Notes under the pieces: model-generated
What the model saw: the letters and a program-made list of their open reading frames with translations, nothing else
Databases searched by the model: none
Told to the model about the DNA's origin: nothing
Assembly: GCA_049580385.1 (NCBI GenBank)
Contig: JBAUPV010000030.1
Span: forward strand, 936,998 to 1,000,997
Length of the DNA: 64,000 nt
Reading direction: 5' to 3'
DNA from: JAPLJC01 sp049580385
GTDB lineage: Bacteria > Desulfobacterota > Desulfobaccia > Desulfobaccales > 0-14-0-80-60-11
Part shown: positions 1-8,845 of the stretch, piece by piece
How the letters are laid out: each line of letters opens with the position of its first letter
How positions within the stretch are numbered: the stretch's first letter is position 1
Translations under genes and position numbers: made by a program

Positions 1-2
1 TG

Positions 3-1864
3 CTGGTACCCCTGGACGGCGACCCCAAGCTGCTGCCGCTGCCCAAATCCTCCCTCATGAGGGTGGCGAACACGCCTTTTATCATGCTCTATGATCCCAA
101 GGCCAAGATCTATTACCTGAAGGGCGGGGAGACCTGGCTGGCCGCTGCCGATCTCAAGGGCCCCTTTAAGGGCGTGGACCGGCCGCCGGAGTCGATAACC
201 GCCTGGGAGGCCGAGGCCGCTAAAGCCAGCCAGGGCCAGGAAGGCCCCCAAAAGGTGGAAGCCAAGGCCGGCAAGATGCCGGAAGTCATCGTCAGCACGG
301 TGCCGGCAGAGCTGCTGGCGACCGACGGGGAGCCCCAATACACCCCCATTAAAGATACCAACCTTCTTTACGTGAGCAATACCGAGAGCAGTATCTTCCT
401 GGATACCGCCACCCAGGATTACTTCGCCATCATCTCGGGCCGCTGGTTCCAGACCAAGTCCCTGGCCAATGGACCCTGGGCCTATGTGGCCCCCGATAAA
501 CTTCCCGGGGATTTTGCCCGAATTCCGGAAAATTCGGCCAAGGGCTATGTCCTGGTGAGCGTGGGGGGCACCCCCCAGGCCAAGGAGGCGGTCCTGGACA
601 ACTCCATTCCCCAGACCGCCATCATTGACCGGAAAAAAGCCGCTATTCAGGTAGAGTATGCCGGGGATCCCAATTTTGAGAGGATTGGCGACACCAACCT
701 GGAGTATGCCGTAAATACCGGCAGGACTGTGTTAAAAGCAGGAACCAAATATTTTGTCGTGGACCAGGGGGTTTGGTACGAGGCCGGCTCTCCTAAAGGT
801 CCCTGGACGGTATCGGTGCAGCCGCCTCAGGAAGTGGACAAGATCCTCCCCAGCAACCCCTGCTACAGCGCCAAGTACGTAAAGGTCTATGAGTCCACGG
901 ATGATACGGTCACCGTAGGCTACACCCCCGGCTATACCGGCTCCTACGTGGACAGCGGCACGGTGGTTTACGGCACCGGCTACAATTACCCGGGTTATGC
1001 TACCCCGGATGCCTATATTCCACCCCCGGCTACTTATGGATACGCCGCGGCTTACGACCCTTACGCCGAACCTGGGGGTACCAAACCCCTTATTATAATC
1101 CGGCCAGTTGGCTCGTCCCCGGGCTTATCGGCTTTGCCGCGGGCATGGCGGTGGGCGCGGTCACCAGTCCCTGGTGGGGCCATAGTTACGGTTATTGGGG
1201 CGGCGGCTGGTGGGGACATGGCGGCTATAACAACATCAATATCAATAATATCCAAAATAATGTGATCAACTGGCATCCCCACGGCGGGCCCATCCATGGC
1301 CGGCCCATCATCCATCCGGTGACCGGTCCGGCGAACCGGCCGAACCTCTATAATCGGCCCGGGAACGAGAAGCGGCTGGCCTCCCGGCCCACCACCCTGC
1401 CCGCGGGCCAGGCGGGACGCCCCGGCGGGCCGGCAAAGCCGGGGCCAGGGGGCCCATTGGCTGGGAAGCCCGCCACCTTGCCCGCCGGCAGGCCTGCCGC
1501 CAAACCGGCTCAGCCCAAAGTCCGGCCGGCGGGGGGCCGGGACAACGTTCTGGCCGGTAAAAACGGCAATGTCTACAAGCGGGACAATCAAGGCAACTGG
1601 CAGGAACGCCGGGGAAATCAGTGGGCCAAACCCGGAGCCGCGGCTCCCCGTCCCGGCCAGGCCCCGGCCCGCCCGGCAACCCGGCCCAGCCCCGATTTCG
1701 GCCAGTTGAACCGGGACTTCGCTGCCCGCCAGCGCGGCGATACGCGCGTCCAGAACTTCCAGCGGGCCAATCCGGCCCCCCGTCCCAGCGGCGGCGGCCG
1801 GCCTGCCGGGGGTGGCGGCATCAGTCGATCCTCGGGTGGAGGGCGCGGCGGCAGGCGGCGGTAG
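3..1864 (+). pseudogene. W-rich surface protein (carbohydrate-binding V/XII-like), 5'-partial and frameshifted
   Basis: The reading frame is open at the left window edge, so the true start lies upstream. Three similar W-rich units are visible, each ending in a GPF/GPW-type turn (near 130-170, 380-480 and 690-800), followed by a Tyr/Gly/Pro-rich region. At a run of five G (1074-1078) the frame breaks. One extra G would join it to the frame coding a Gly/Trp/Asn-rich stretch and a long Pro/Ala/Arg/Gly-rich tail ending at 1864. The rejoined layout matches large secreted proteins often labelled carbohydrate-binding family V/XII or autotransporter-like; that name is recalled from similarity and no function is proven. 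The break could be a real frameshift, slippage or a sequencing error. The C-terminal tail looks disordered and basic. Confidence 0.6.
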
Positions 1865-1869
1865 TCCCC

Positions 1870-2136
1870 AGCCTCAGCACCATAGACGGCTGGTGGCTGG
1901 AAGGCCACATCGAGAACTTCACCGGTTGGGCCATCGGCGTGGGGGCACCTGCTGGTCTTCAGTATTCTGACGACGCCGATTGCCTCTACGGCAAACTCGA
2001 AAAGGTGATAATCCCCAGATATTATCGGGAGCGCTCGTTCTTCGTGCACGCCATGGACGGCGCTATTGCCCTGAACGGGTCCGTCTTTAAGACCCAGCAA
2101 ATGTTGCAGCAGTATGCAGTAAGGGCGTACCTCTGA
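1870..2136 (+). pseudogene. 3' fragment of alpha-glucan (glycogen) phosphorylase
   Basis: Just after the preceding gene's stop, the frame ending at 2136 encodes about 88 residues that match the extreme C-terminus of the short alpha-glucan phosphorylase family (DUF3417-type GlgP). Signs are GWWLEGHIE, GWAIG, LYGKLEKVIIPRYY and AIALNGSVF followed by a QQMLQQYAVRAY-type ending. The remaining ~600-750 residues of the enzyme are absent and no start or ribosome-binding site precedes it. It is best read as a remnant after deletion or rearrangement at about 1870, which also lies next to the Pro/Arg-rich tail of the previous gene. Confidence 0.7.
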
Positions 2137-2322
2137 GAACAGCTGGTTATACATGGAGCGGCACAGTCGTCACTCCCCTTTCACCTCCCATAAACAATGG
2201 CAGGTCTCCCTCGTTCTCCCAACCCTCTCCGACTGGAAATGGAAATAATTTTCAAAAAGAACTTGCCTACCCGGCGGCTTTGAGTCCACAATACTGAAAT
2301 TTTTAGCGGGAGAAGGCGCCGC

Positions 2323-3663
2323 ATGCGGAGGTTCCTCTTTTGCCTGCTGTTGATTCTGGCGACGCCGGCCTGGGCCCAGCCTCCGGCGGGGGCCCCGAAA
2401 AGTCTGCTCACTCTGGAGGAGGCCGTCAACACTGCCTTGCAAGAAAACCGGCAGGTGCAGAATGCCACCCTGGAGGTCTCGAAGTCGGAGCATATGCTGG
2501 CCGCGGTGCGTACCCACCGCTGGCCCATTTTCGAGGTGGTAGCGGCGGAAGACTGGCTGCTGACGCCCCTGGAGAATTTCAACGCCCTCGGCAGCCTTCC
2601 GGGCCTGCTGCCCATTCCCATTCCCGTTTCCACTCCCACCAGTCTGATCAAGAGCCAGCAGCCCACGGCCTATATTGCCGGTTTAATGGCCCAGCCCCTC
2701 AGCCAGCAGTACCGCATCGGCCTCAACATCTCCATGCACAACGTCATGCGGGAGATTGCCTGGGAGGAACTGCGGGCCAAACGCCAGGCCGTGGTCAATG
2801 ATGTGAAGCGGGTCTATTTCAGCATTCTCCAGACCCAGAGTTCCCTGGAGAGCGTGGAGGAAAACATCCGCTTTCTGCGGGAACTGGACCGCCTCACGGG
2901 CCACCGTCTCAAGCAAGAGGCGGTGCTCAAGTCCCAAAGTCTGGAGGTGAAGGCCCGCCTGGCCCAGACGGCGCAGGATCAGATAGTGTTGCATAACAAT
3001 CTCGCCACCCAGAAAGAGCAGCTCAACGACCTGATGGGCCGCAATATCCTCACCGAGTTTCGCGTCAACCCGGTGCCCGAGGCCACGTCCCTGGAAAACG
3101 ACCTGGAAGGGGCCCGGACCCGGGCCTTACAGCAGCGGCCGGAGATCCGGGAGGCGAGGCTGAGGACCAAACAGGCGGAATACGACCGCTGGATCAAGCA
3201 GGCGGAATATATCCCCGATATCAGCTTTACCGTGTCATATGCCAAGACCGTCAACCTGTCGCCGCTGCCGGATAATCTCGGTTTTGCCGGGTTCATGCTG
3301 ACCTGGGAGCCCTTCGACTGGGGTCGCAAGCGCCAGGAACTGGATGCCAAGACCGCCACCCTGGCCCAGACCAAAAATACCAGCCAGGAAACCGAATCTA
3401 AGGTGCTCATCGACGTGGACAGCAAATTCCGCTCGCTCCAGGCCAGCCGGGGGCAGTTACTGGCTAGCCGGGCGGCCCAGGAAGCGGCCCTGGAAAAGCT
3501 CAAGGAAACCATGGACGACTTCAAGAACGACACCGTCCTCCTCAAGGACGTGCTCGAGGCCCAGACCCATCTGGCCCAGGCCGATAGCGAGTATCAAAAG
3601 GCCCTGTCCGGCGTCTGGACGGATAAGGCCGCCTTCGAAAAGGCCACGGGGGAAGAGAAATGA
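2323..3663 (+). CDS. TolC-family outer membrane efflux protein
   Basis: Outer-membrane channel of a tripartite efflux pump, 446 residues, the normal TolC-family size. It starts with a Sec signal peptide (MRRFLFCLLLILATPAWA, cleavage expected before Q19), then the LTLEEAVNTALQENRQV repeat typical of the family's first helix. A second, internally related half begins near residue 255 (LEGARTRALQQRPEIREARL). The long Ala/Gln/Leu/Lys-rich stretches are the periplasmic coiled coils. A GGGAGAAGG ribosome-binding site lies about 8 bases before the ATG. The stop overlaps the start of the adaptor gene by 4 bases, so translation is coupled. Substrate is not predictable. Confidence 0.92.
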   Translation: MRRFLFCLLLILATPAWAQPPAGAPKSLLTLEEAVNTALQENRQVQNATLEVSKSEHMLAAVRTHRWPIFEVVAAEDWLLTPLENFNALGSLPGLLPIPIPVSTPTSLIKSQQPTAYIAGLMAQPLSQQYRIGLNISMHNVMREIAWEELRAKRQAVVNDVKRVYFSILQTQSSLESVEENIRFLRELDRLTGHRLKQEAVLKSQSLEVKARLAQTAQDQIVLHNNLATQKEQLNDLMGRNILTEFRVNPVPEATSLENDLEGARTRALQQRPEIREARLRTKQAEYDRWIKQAEYIPDISFTVSYAKTVNLSPLPDNLGFAGFMLTWEPFDWGRKRQELDAKTATLAQTKNTSQETESKVLIDVDSKFRSLQASRGQLLASRAAQEAALEKLKETMDDFKNDTVLLKDVLEAQTHLAQADSEYQKALSGVWTDKAAFEKATGEEK

Positions 3664-4796
3664 GGCCCTTAAAATTTTTGGGGACCGCCCTGGTCTGGGT
3701 GCTCCTGGCCGCTGGCTGCGGTCAGGCGGAAAAACCGGCGCCGCCGCCTACCCCGGTGGGGGTCCGGGCCGCCGAGACCTACCAGGGAGGCGGCGAGGTC
3801 CGCTATTCCGCCAACATCCAGCCCTACGCCCAGGTGGACCTGGCCTTCAAGTCGGGGGGCTATCTCACCGGCATCTTCCGGGTCCGGGGGGTGGACGGCA
3901 AGCTGCGCAACGTCCAGGGCGGCGACTACGTGAAGCGGGGCGCGGTGCTGGCCCAGGTGCGCCTGAGCGACTACCAGGCCAAACTGAGCCAGGCCGCCGG
4001 CCTGTTGGCCTCGTCCCGGGCCGCCTTGGAGCACGCGGAACTGGACTTGGGGCGGGCCCAAGCCCTTTATGCCGCCAACAGCATGACGAAATCCGACTAC
4101 GACAAGGCCATGGCCAGGTATGGCGAAGCCGCGGGCAGCGTCGCCTCCAACTCAGCCCAGGTCCAGGAGGCCGGGATCGCCATGGAGGACACCGCCCTGA
4201 AGGCCCCCACCGCCTCCCTGGTGCTCAAACGCAAGGTCGAGGTGGGCGACCTGGTCAACCAGGGTACGGTGGGCTTCACCCTGGCCAACACCGAAGAGGT
4301 CAAGGTGGTCTTTGGCATCTCCGACCTGATGCTCAAACACCTGAAGCTCGGCGATCGCCTGGACGTCACCACTGAGGCCCTGCGCGGCCGCGTCTTCCGC
4401 GGCCAGGTGACCGCCATTTCGCCCTCCGCCGACCCCAAAAGCCGGGTCTTCGACGTGGAGATCACCATCCCCAACCCCGAGCAGGAACTGAAGGTGGGCA
4501 TGATCGCGGCGGTGGCGGTGGCCACCGGCCAGGCCCCCGCCAACCTCACCGTGGTGCCGCTGACCGCCATCATCCGCTCCAAGACCAACCCTGAGGGCTA
4601 CGCCCTCTTTGTGGTGGAGGAGCAGAAGGGCCGCCAGGTGGCCCGCCTGCGAGACAACATCAAATTAGGCGAGGTTTACGGCAACATGATCGCCGTCACC
4701 CGGGGCGTCAAGATCGGCGATCCGGTGATCATCACCGGCGCCACCCTGGTCACCAACGGCCAACCGGTGCGCATCATCCCCCCGCCGGAGCGGTGA
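3660..4796 (+). CDS. RND efflux periplasmic adaptor (membrane fusion lipoprotein)
   Basis: Membrane-fusion protein that bridges the inner-membrane RND pump and the outer-membrane channel; 378 residues. The N-terminus is a lipoprotein signal with lipobox LAAGC (Cys20), so it should be anchored to the inner membrane. It then shows the split lipoyl/barrel-sandwich region (QPYAQVDLAFKSGGYLTGI near 55-75, KAPTASLVLKRKVEVGDLV near 180-200) around an alpha-hairpin of Ala-rich coiled coil (about 100-170). A beta-barrel domain follows (VFGISDLMLKHLKLGDRLDV) and a membrane-proximal C-terminus. It overlaps the TolC gene by 4 bases. The ~300-base gap before the pump gene is filled by repeats rather than another gene. 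Confidence 0.93.
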   Translation: MRPLKFLGTALVWVLLAAGCGQAEKPAPPPTPVGVRAAETYQGGGEVRYSANIQPYAQVDLAFKSGGYLTGIFRVRGVDGKLRNVQGGDYVKRGAVLAQVRLSDYQAKLSQAAGLLASSRAALEHAELDLGRAQALYAANSMTKSDYDKAMARYGEAAGSVASNSAQVQEAGIAMEDTALKAPTASLVLKRKVEVGDLVNQGTVGFTLANTEEVKVVFGISDLMLKHLKLGDRLDVTTEALRGRVFRGQVTAISPSADPKSRVFDVEITIPNPEQELKVGMIAAVAVATGQAPANLTVVPLTAIIRSKTNPEGYALFVVEEQKGRQVARLRDNIKLGEVYGNMIAVTRGVKIGDPVIITGATLVTNGQPVRIIPPPER

Positions 4797-4816
4797 GGGC
4801 TAAGCATAGGCGCTCT

Positions 4817-4958
4817 CGTTCCCAAGCTCCTGCTCGGGAACGCATATTGGACGCCAAGCTCCAGCTTGGCGAGAGGAGAGTCACCTTTATGGTTACTGGC
4901 ATTTAAGCGAAGCAGAGCTTCGCACCCAAGCGGGTTCCCAAGCTGGAGCTTGGGAACC
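4817..4958. repeat. Cluster of AAGCT-centred palindromes between adaptor and pump genes
   Basis: Three inverted repeats in a row: 4817-4842 (CGTTCCCAAGCTCC and complement), 4853-4870 (GCCAAGCTCCAGCTTGGC) and 4933-4958 (GGTTCCCAAGCTGG and complement), with a smaller GCGAAGC/GCTTCGC hairpin near 4906. Related TTCCCAGCTCCTGCTTGGGAA units recur at about 49740 and 49850. They have no T-tract and look like dispersed palindromic elements rather than terminators. The 4797-5096 gap holds nothing else besides the heptamer islands described separately. Confidence 0.7.
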
Positions 4959-5032
4959 AGACTTAAATAAATTATCTTTTCAAACAGTCACTTAGTGTCC
5001 CACGCCCTAATAATGGCCTGTAGGACGCGCCC

Positions 5033-5097
5033 AATAGAAAATAGAAAACCGAAAACAAATATCTGGCTACTGGCTACTGACTACTGGCAACTGACCA
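5033..5097 (+). repeat. Two adjacent heptamer islands abutting the RND pump start codon
   Basis: 5033-5060 reads as heptamers AATAGAA, AATAGAA, AACCGAA, AACAAAT. 5063-5097 reads CTGGCTA, CTGGCTA, CTGACTA, CTGGCAA, CTGACCA, with the last A being the first base of the ATG at 5097. Because 7 is not a multiple of 3, reading frames run open through it and give a false 34-residue N-terminal extension from 4995. Confidence 0.8.
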
Positions 5098-8000
5098 TGG
5101 CGCCTCGCAAGACTGACGACGAATACATCCAGAAGGTCCACAACACGGCCCGCTTCTTTGTGGAGCATCCGCAAATTTCCTGGGTCTTGCTGATCGCGGT
5201 GTTGTTATGGGGCTACTTCGGCTATACGGGCATGCCCCAGCGCAAAGACCCGGATATCCCGGTGCGCCAAGCTCAGATCATCTGCCCTTGGCCGGGGATG
5301 GTCACCGACAAGGTCGAGCAGCTCGTCACCCGCAAGATCGAACTGAAGGTCGCCGAAAACACCCACCTCAAGAAGATCGAGTCCACCTCCCGGGTGGGCG
5401 TCTCCGTGATCACGGTGGAGCTGGACGAGAAGGTGGAGGACACCGGCAAGCAGTTCGACGACATCAAGTACCGCCTGGACTCCATCCACGACCTGCCGCA
5501 GGGGGCCGGCCCCATCCAGTTTCTCAAGGACTATGGCGACACCGCCGCCCTGATGTTGACCGTAGCCAGCCCCAAGGTGGGCGCGGTGGAGATTGGGCTC
5601 CGGGCCCGGGATATGGAAAAGGCCATTGCCCAGGTGCGGCGGCAGGCCGGGGCCGGGCCGGAGGCGCCTCGAGTCACCCTGGTCTTCGGCTTCCCCATCT
5701 CCATCAGTCCCAAGATGGTCCATCCGCCCGTGGACCTGTTCGCGGCGTATATCCAAAAGGCGGGCCTGGCTCGGGACGTGCGCCTCATTGAAGGCCCGGG
5801 GTTCATCGGCGTAGATGCCGCCACCAAGGCCAGCAACGACCAGATCATGGCCGTTCTCAACCGTTTCATCCGGGAGCGGCTGCGGGCCTCGGAGGTGAAC
5901 CCCGAGGTCTGGGAGCCGGTGCTCATCCGGGACCCAGGCCAGACTGCCGCGGTTCTGGCGCAGCATCCCGGCGACAAGTACAGCTACCGGGAAATGGACC
6001 ATTTCACCAAGCTCATCGAGCGCACCCTGCTGGGCGTGACCGTGGCCCTGGACAAGACGCCCATCGTCACCAAGGTGAGCCGCAGCGGCGTCCTGGATGA
6101 GGCCATCTGGCTGGAATACTCCCAGGAGCGTCTGGCCTCCTACGGCGGCAACGTCACCCAGTTGCCGGATATCCTCAACGCCCGCAACATTGCGGTCCCC
6201 GGCGGCGTCCTGGAAGTGGAAGGCAAGGACGTGACGGTGGTGCCTTCCGGGGAGTTCCAGAGCGAAAAGGAGATCGGCGACGTCATGGTGGCGGCCACCG
6301 CCAAGGAGGTGCCGGTCTATCTGAGGGACATGGTGGACGTGGTGAGGGGCTACGAAAGCCCCCCCCGGTTCCTGAATTTTTTTTACTGGCGGGACGCCCA
6401 GGGCAAGTGGCAACGCTCCCGGGCCATTACCCTGGCGGTGCAGATGCGGGCCGGGGAGAAGATCGGCGAGTTCGGCCAGGCCGTGGACGGGGCGCTCTCC
6501 AACCTGAAAAAGATCCTGCCGGAAGACCTGATCATGGTGCGGACCTCGGACCAGCCGCAGCAGGTCAAGGAAAATATCGACCTGTTCATGAAGAGTCTCT
6601 ATGAGGCCATCTTCCTGGTGGTTCTGGTCTCCTGGATCGGTTTCTGGGGCTGGCGCTCGGCCCTGCTCATGGCCTTTTCCATCCCCCTGACCCTGACCAT
6701 GACCTTCGGGATGATGTATTTCCTGGGGATCGATCTGCAGCAGGTCTCCATTGCCGCGCTGATCATCGCCCTGGGGCTCCTGGTGGATGACCCCGTGGTG
6801 GCGGGGGACGCCATCAAACGGGAACTGGGCCGGGGGCAGAAATCCCTGGTGGCGGCCTGGCTGGGACCCACCAAGCTGGCCACCGCCATCGTCTTTGCCA
6901 CCATCACCAATATCGTGGCCTATCTGCCTTTCCTGATGGTGGGGGGCGACACCGGGCGCTTCATCTATTCCCTGCCAGTAGTCATGGCCTGCGCCCTGGT
7001 GTCCTCGCGCATCGTCTCCATGACCTTTATCCCCTTCCTGGGCTATTACCTGCTGCGGTCCCCCAAGGTTCTGGAGGCGCCCATCGCTGAGCGGCGCCAG
7101 CACGGCTTTTTGGGGCTTTATTATCAGTTCGGCCGCCAGGTCATCGAACATCGCTGGCGGTTTATGGCCGGCTCCCTGGTCTTTCTGGGCCTAGGCGCCT
7201 TGGCCATGTGGAAGCTCGATACCGCCTTTTTTCCCAAGGACCTGTCGTATCTCTCTTACGTGGACGTCTGGCTGCCGGAGGATGCCCCGTTGTCCGCTAC
7301 GGATGCAACGGCGCGCCAGGTCGAAGCCATCGTGGGGAAAGTGTCCGCGGAGTATGGCAAAGAACATCCGGGGCCGGACGGCAAGCCCCGGGAGGTGCTG
7401 AAGTGCCTCACCTCCTTTGTCGGCGGCGGCGGACCGCGGTTCTGGTTCTCCGTGTCCCCCGAAGCCCAGCAGAACAACTACGCCCAAATCGTCATCCAGG
7501 TCAAGGACAAACATGACACCAACCACCTGGTGGACCCCTGGCAGCAGGCCCTGCTGCGGGCCATCCCCGGGGCCCGGGTGGACGTCAGGCAATTGGATAC
7601 CGGCACGCCCATCAAATTTCCGGTCTCCATCCGTCTCGCCGGCGAAGACGCCCGCACCTTGCGGCAACTGGCCGGCGAGGTGGAAAAGATCTACCGCTCC
7701 ACGCCCCTGGCGGCGCGCTATCGGGATGATTGGGGCTCGGAAAATCTGGTGGCCCTGATCAAGGTCGATCCGGACCGGGCCAACCTGGCCGGGGTCACCA
7801 ACTATGACGTGGCCGCGGCCTCGGCGGTGGGCATGAACGGCTACCAGGTGGGGACGCTCAGGGAAGGCGACAAACAGATTCCCATCATGGCCCGCCTGGT
7901 CATGGAGGAGCGGGCCCGGCTGGCTGACCTCTCCAATCTCTACGTCTATTCTTCCCAGGGGTCTCAGAAGGTCCCCTTGGGGTTGATCTCGAGCCTGGAA

Positions 8001-8738
8001 TACCACATGGAGACCGAGAAGATTCAGCGCCGCCAGCAATTTCGCACCATTGAAGTCTCTTGTTTCCCGGTGCCCGGGGCCTTGGCCTCTCAGGTACTGA
8101 ACGCCATCCGCCCACAGTTAGCGCAGTTTTCCCAAACCCTGCCCCCCGGCTATAGTATGCAGATCGGCGGCGAGCAGGAGGAGCAGGAAAAGGGCTTCCA
8201 CGACCTGACCATCGTCCTGTTGATCTCCATCATCTGCATCTACCTGGCCTTGGTGATCCAGTTCAAGAACGCCATTAAACCCTTCATCGTCTTTGCCACC
8301 ATCCCCTACGGCATGGTGGGGGCCTTGATCGCCCTGCTGTGCATGGGCCAGCCCTTCGGTTTCATGGCCTTTTTGGGCATCGTCAGCCTGGTGGGGGTGA
8401 TCGTCAGCCACGTCATCGTGCTCTTCGACTTTATCGAAGAAAAACATGCCGCGGGCGAGCCTCTGGAAGAGGCGGTGCTGGACGCCGGCATCATCCGCCT
8501 GCGGCCGGTGATGATCACCGTGGGCGCCACGATCTTCGGGCTCATCCCCCTGGCCCTGCACGGCGGGCCGCTTTGGGAGCCCTTGTGCTACGCCCAGATC
8601 GGCGGCCTGCTGGTGGCCACCCTGATCACCCTGCTCCTGGTGCCGGTATTTTACAGCATCTTCGTGTTGGACCTGAAGATCGTCACCTGGGACACCAGCC
8701 AGAAGCCTGTGGTGGAAGGTGAAGTGCGGGGAAGTTAG
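5097..8738 (+). CDS. Efflux RND transporter permease subunit
   Basis: Inner-membrane proton-driven pump of the RND superfamily, 1213 residues from the chosen ATG and longer than the usual ~1040. Two homologous halves are visible. Each has one TM, a large periplasmic porter loop (IVTKVS, VPSGEFQSEKEIGDV in half one; QIGGEQEEQEKGF leading into half two) and a hydrophobic TM bundle. The TM4 motif is ALGLLVDDPVVAGD, keeping the Asp pair of the proton relay. In TM10 the usual Lys/Asn is replaced (GVIVSHVIVLFDF), so the relay is atypical. The ATG at 5097 is chosen because upstream frame is heptamer repeat and the family starts shortly before the first TM. It is the third gene of the pump cluster; substrate is unknown. 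Confidence 0.9.
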   Translation: MAPRKTDDEYIQKVHNTARFFVEHPQISWVLLIAVLLWGYFGYTGMPQRKDPDIPVRQAQIICPWPGMVTDKVEQLVTRKIELKVAENTHLKKIESTSRVGVSVITVELDEKVEDTGKQFDDIKYRLDSIHDLPQGAGPIQFLKDYGDTAALMLTVASPKVGAVEIGLRARDMEKAIAQVRRQAGAGPEAPRVTLVFGFPISISPKMVHPPVDLFAAYIQKAGLARDVRLIEGPGFIGVDAATKASNDQIMAVLNRFIRERLRASEVNPEVWEPVLIRDPGQTAAVLAQHPGDKYSYREMDHFTKLIERTLLGVTVALDKTPIVTKVSRSGVLDEAIWLEYSQERLASYGGNVTQLPDILNARNIAVPGGVLEVEGKDVTVVPSGEFQSEKEIGDVMVAATAKEVPVYLRDMVDVVRGYESPPRFLNFFYWRDAQGKWQRSRAITLAVQMRAGEKIGEFGQAVDGALSNLKKILPEDLIMVRTSDQPQQVKENIDLFMKSLYEAIFLVVLVSWIGFWGWRSALLMAFSIPLTLTMTFGMMYFLGIDLQQVSIAALIIALGLLVDDPVVAGDAIKRELGRGQKSLVAAWLGPTKLATAIVFATITNIVAYLPFLMVGGDTGRFIYSLPVVMACALVSSRIVSMTFIPFLGYYLLRSPKVLEAPIAERRQHGFLGLYYQFGRQVIEHRWRFMAGSLVFLGLGALAMWKLDTAFFPKDLSYLSYVDVWLPEDAPLSATDATARQVEAIVGKVSAEYGKEHPGPDGKPREVLKCLTSFVGGGGPRFWFSVSPEAQQNNYAQIVIQVKDKHDTNHLVDPWQQALLRAIPGARVDVRQLDTGTPIKFPVSIRLAGEDARTLRQLAGEVEKIYRSTPLAARYRDDWGSENLVALIKVDPDRANLAGVTNYDVAAASAVGMNGYQVGTLREGDKQIPIMARLVMEERARLADLSNLYVYSSQGSQKVPLGLISSLEYHMETEKIQRRQQFRTIEVSCFPVPGALASQVLNAIRPQLAQFSQTLPPGYSMQIGGEQEEQEKGFHDLTIVLLISIICIYLALVIQFKNAIKPFIVFATIPYGMVGALIALLCMGQPFGFMAFLGIVSLVGVIVSHVIVLFDFIEEKHAAGEPLEEAVLDAGIIRLRPVMITVGATIFGLIPLALHGGPLWEPLCYAQIGGLLVATLITLLLVPVFYSIFVLDLKIVTWDTSQKPVVEGEVRGS

Positions 8739-8811
8739 GCGAGAAGGGTTGGGACAAGTCCCTAAAGATCGGCGTGACCAAAAACGGCTGGCGATTGGGC
8801 TAAATTTTAAT

Positions 8812-8825
8812 AACCATTAACCATT
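8812..8825 (+). repeat. Short heptamer doublet before the sulfatase gene
   Basis: AACCATT occurs twice in tandem about 20 bases before the sulfatase start. It is short, so on its own weak, but it fits the heptamer-island pattern of the window. The 107-base gap before the sulfatase shows no clear promoter. Confidence 0.4.
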
Positions 8826-8845
8826 AAGTCTATGAGGTGGCTAAC

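Noticed and set aside
4995..5096. 34-residue N-terminal extension of the RND pump
   Set aside because: Encoded entirely by heptamer repeats; the ATG at 5097 fits the family start.
5205..7151. 648-codon open frame on the minus strand
   Set aside because: Antisense shadow of the RND pump gene; Gly/His/Asp-rich low-complexity product typical of GC-rich antisense frames.
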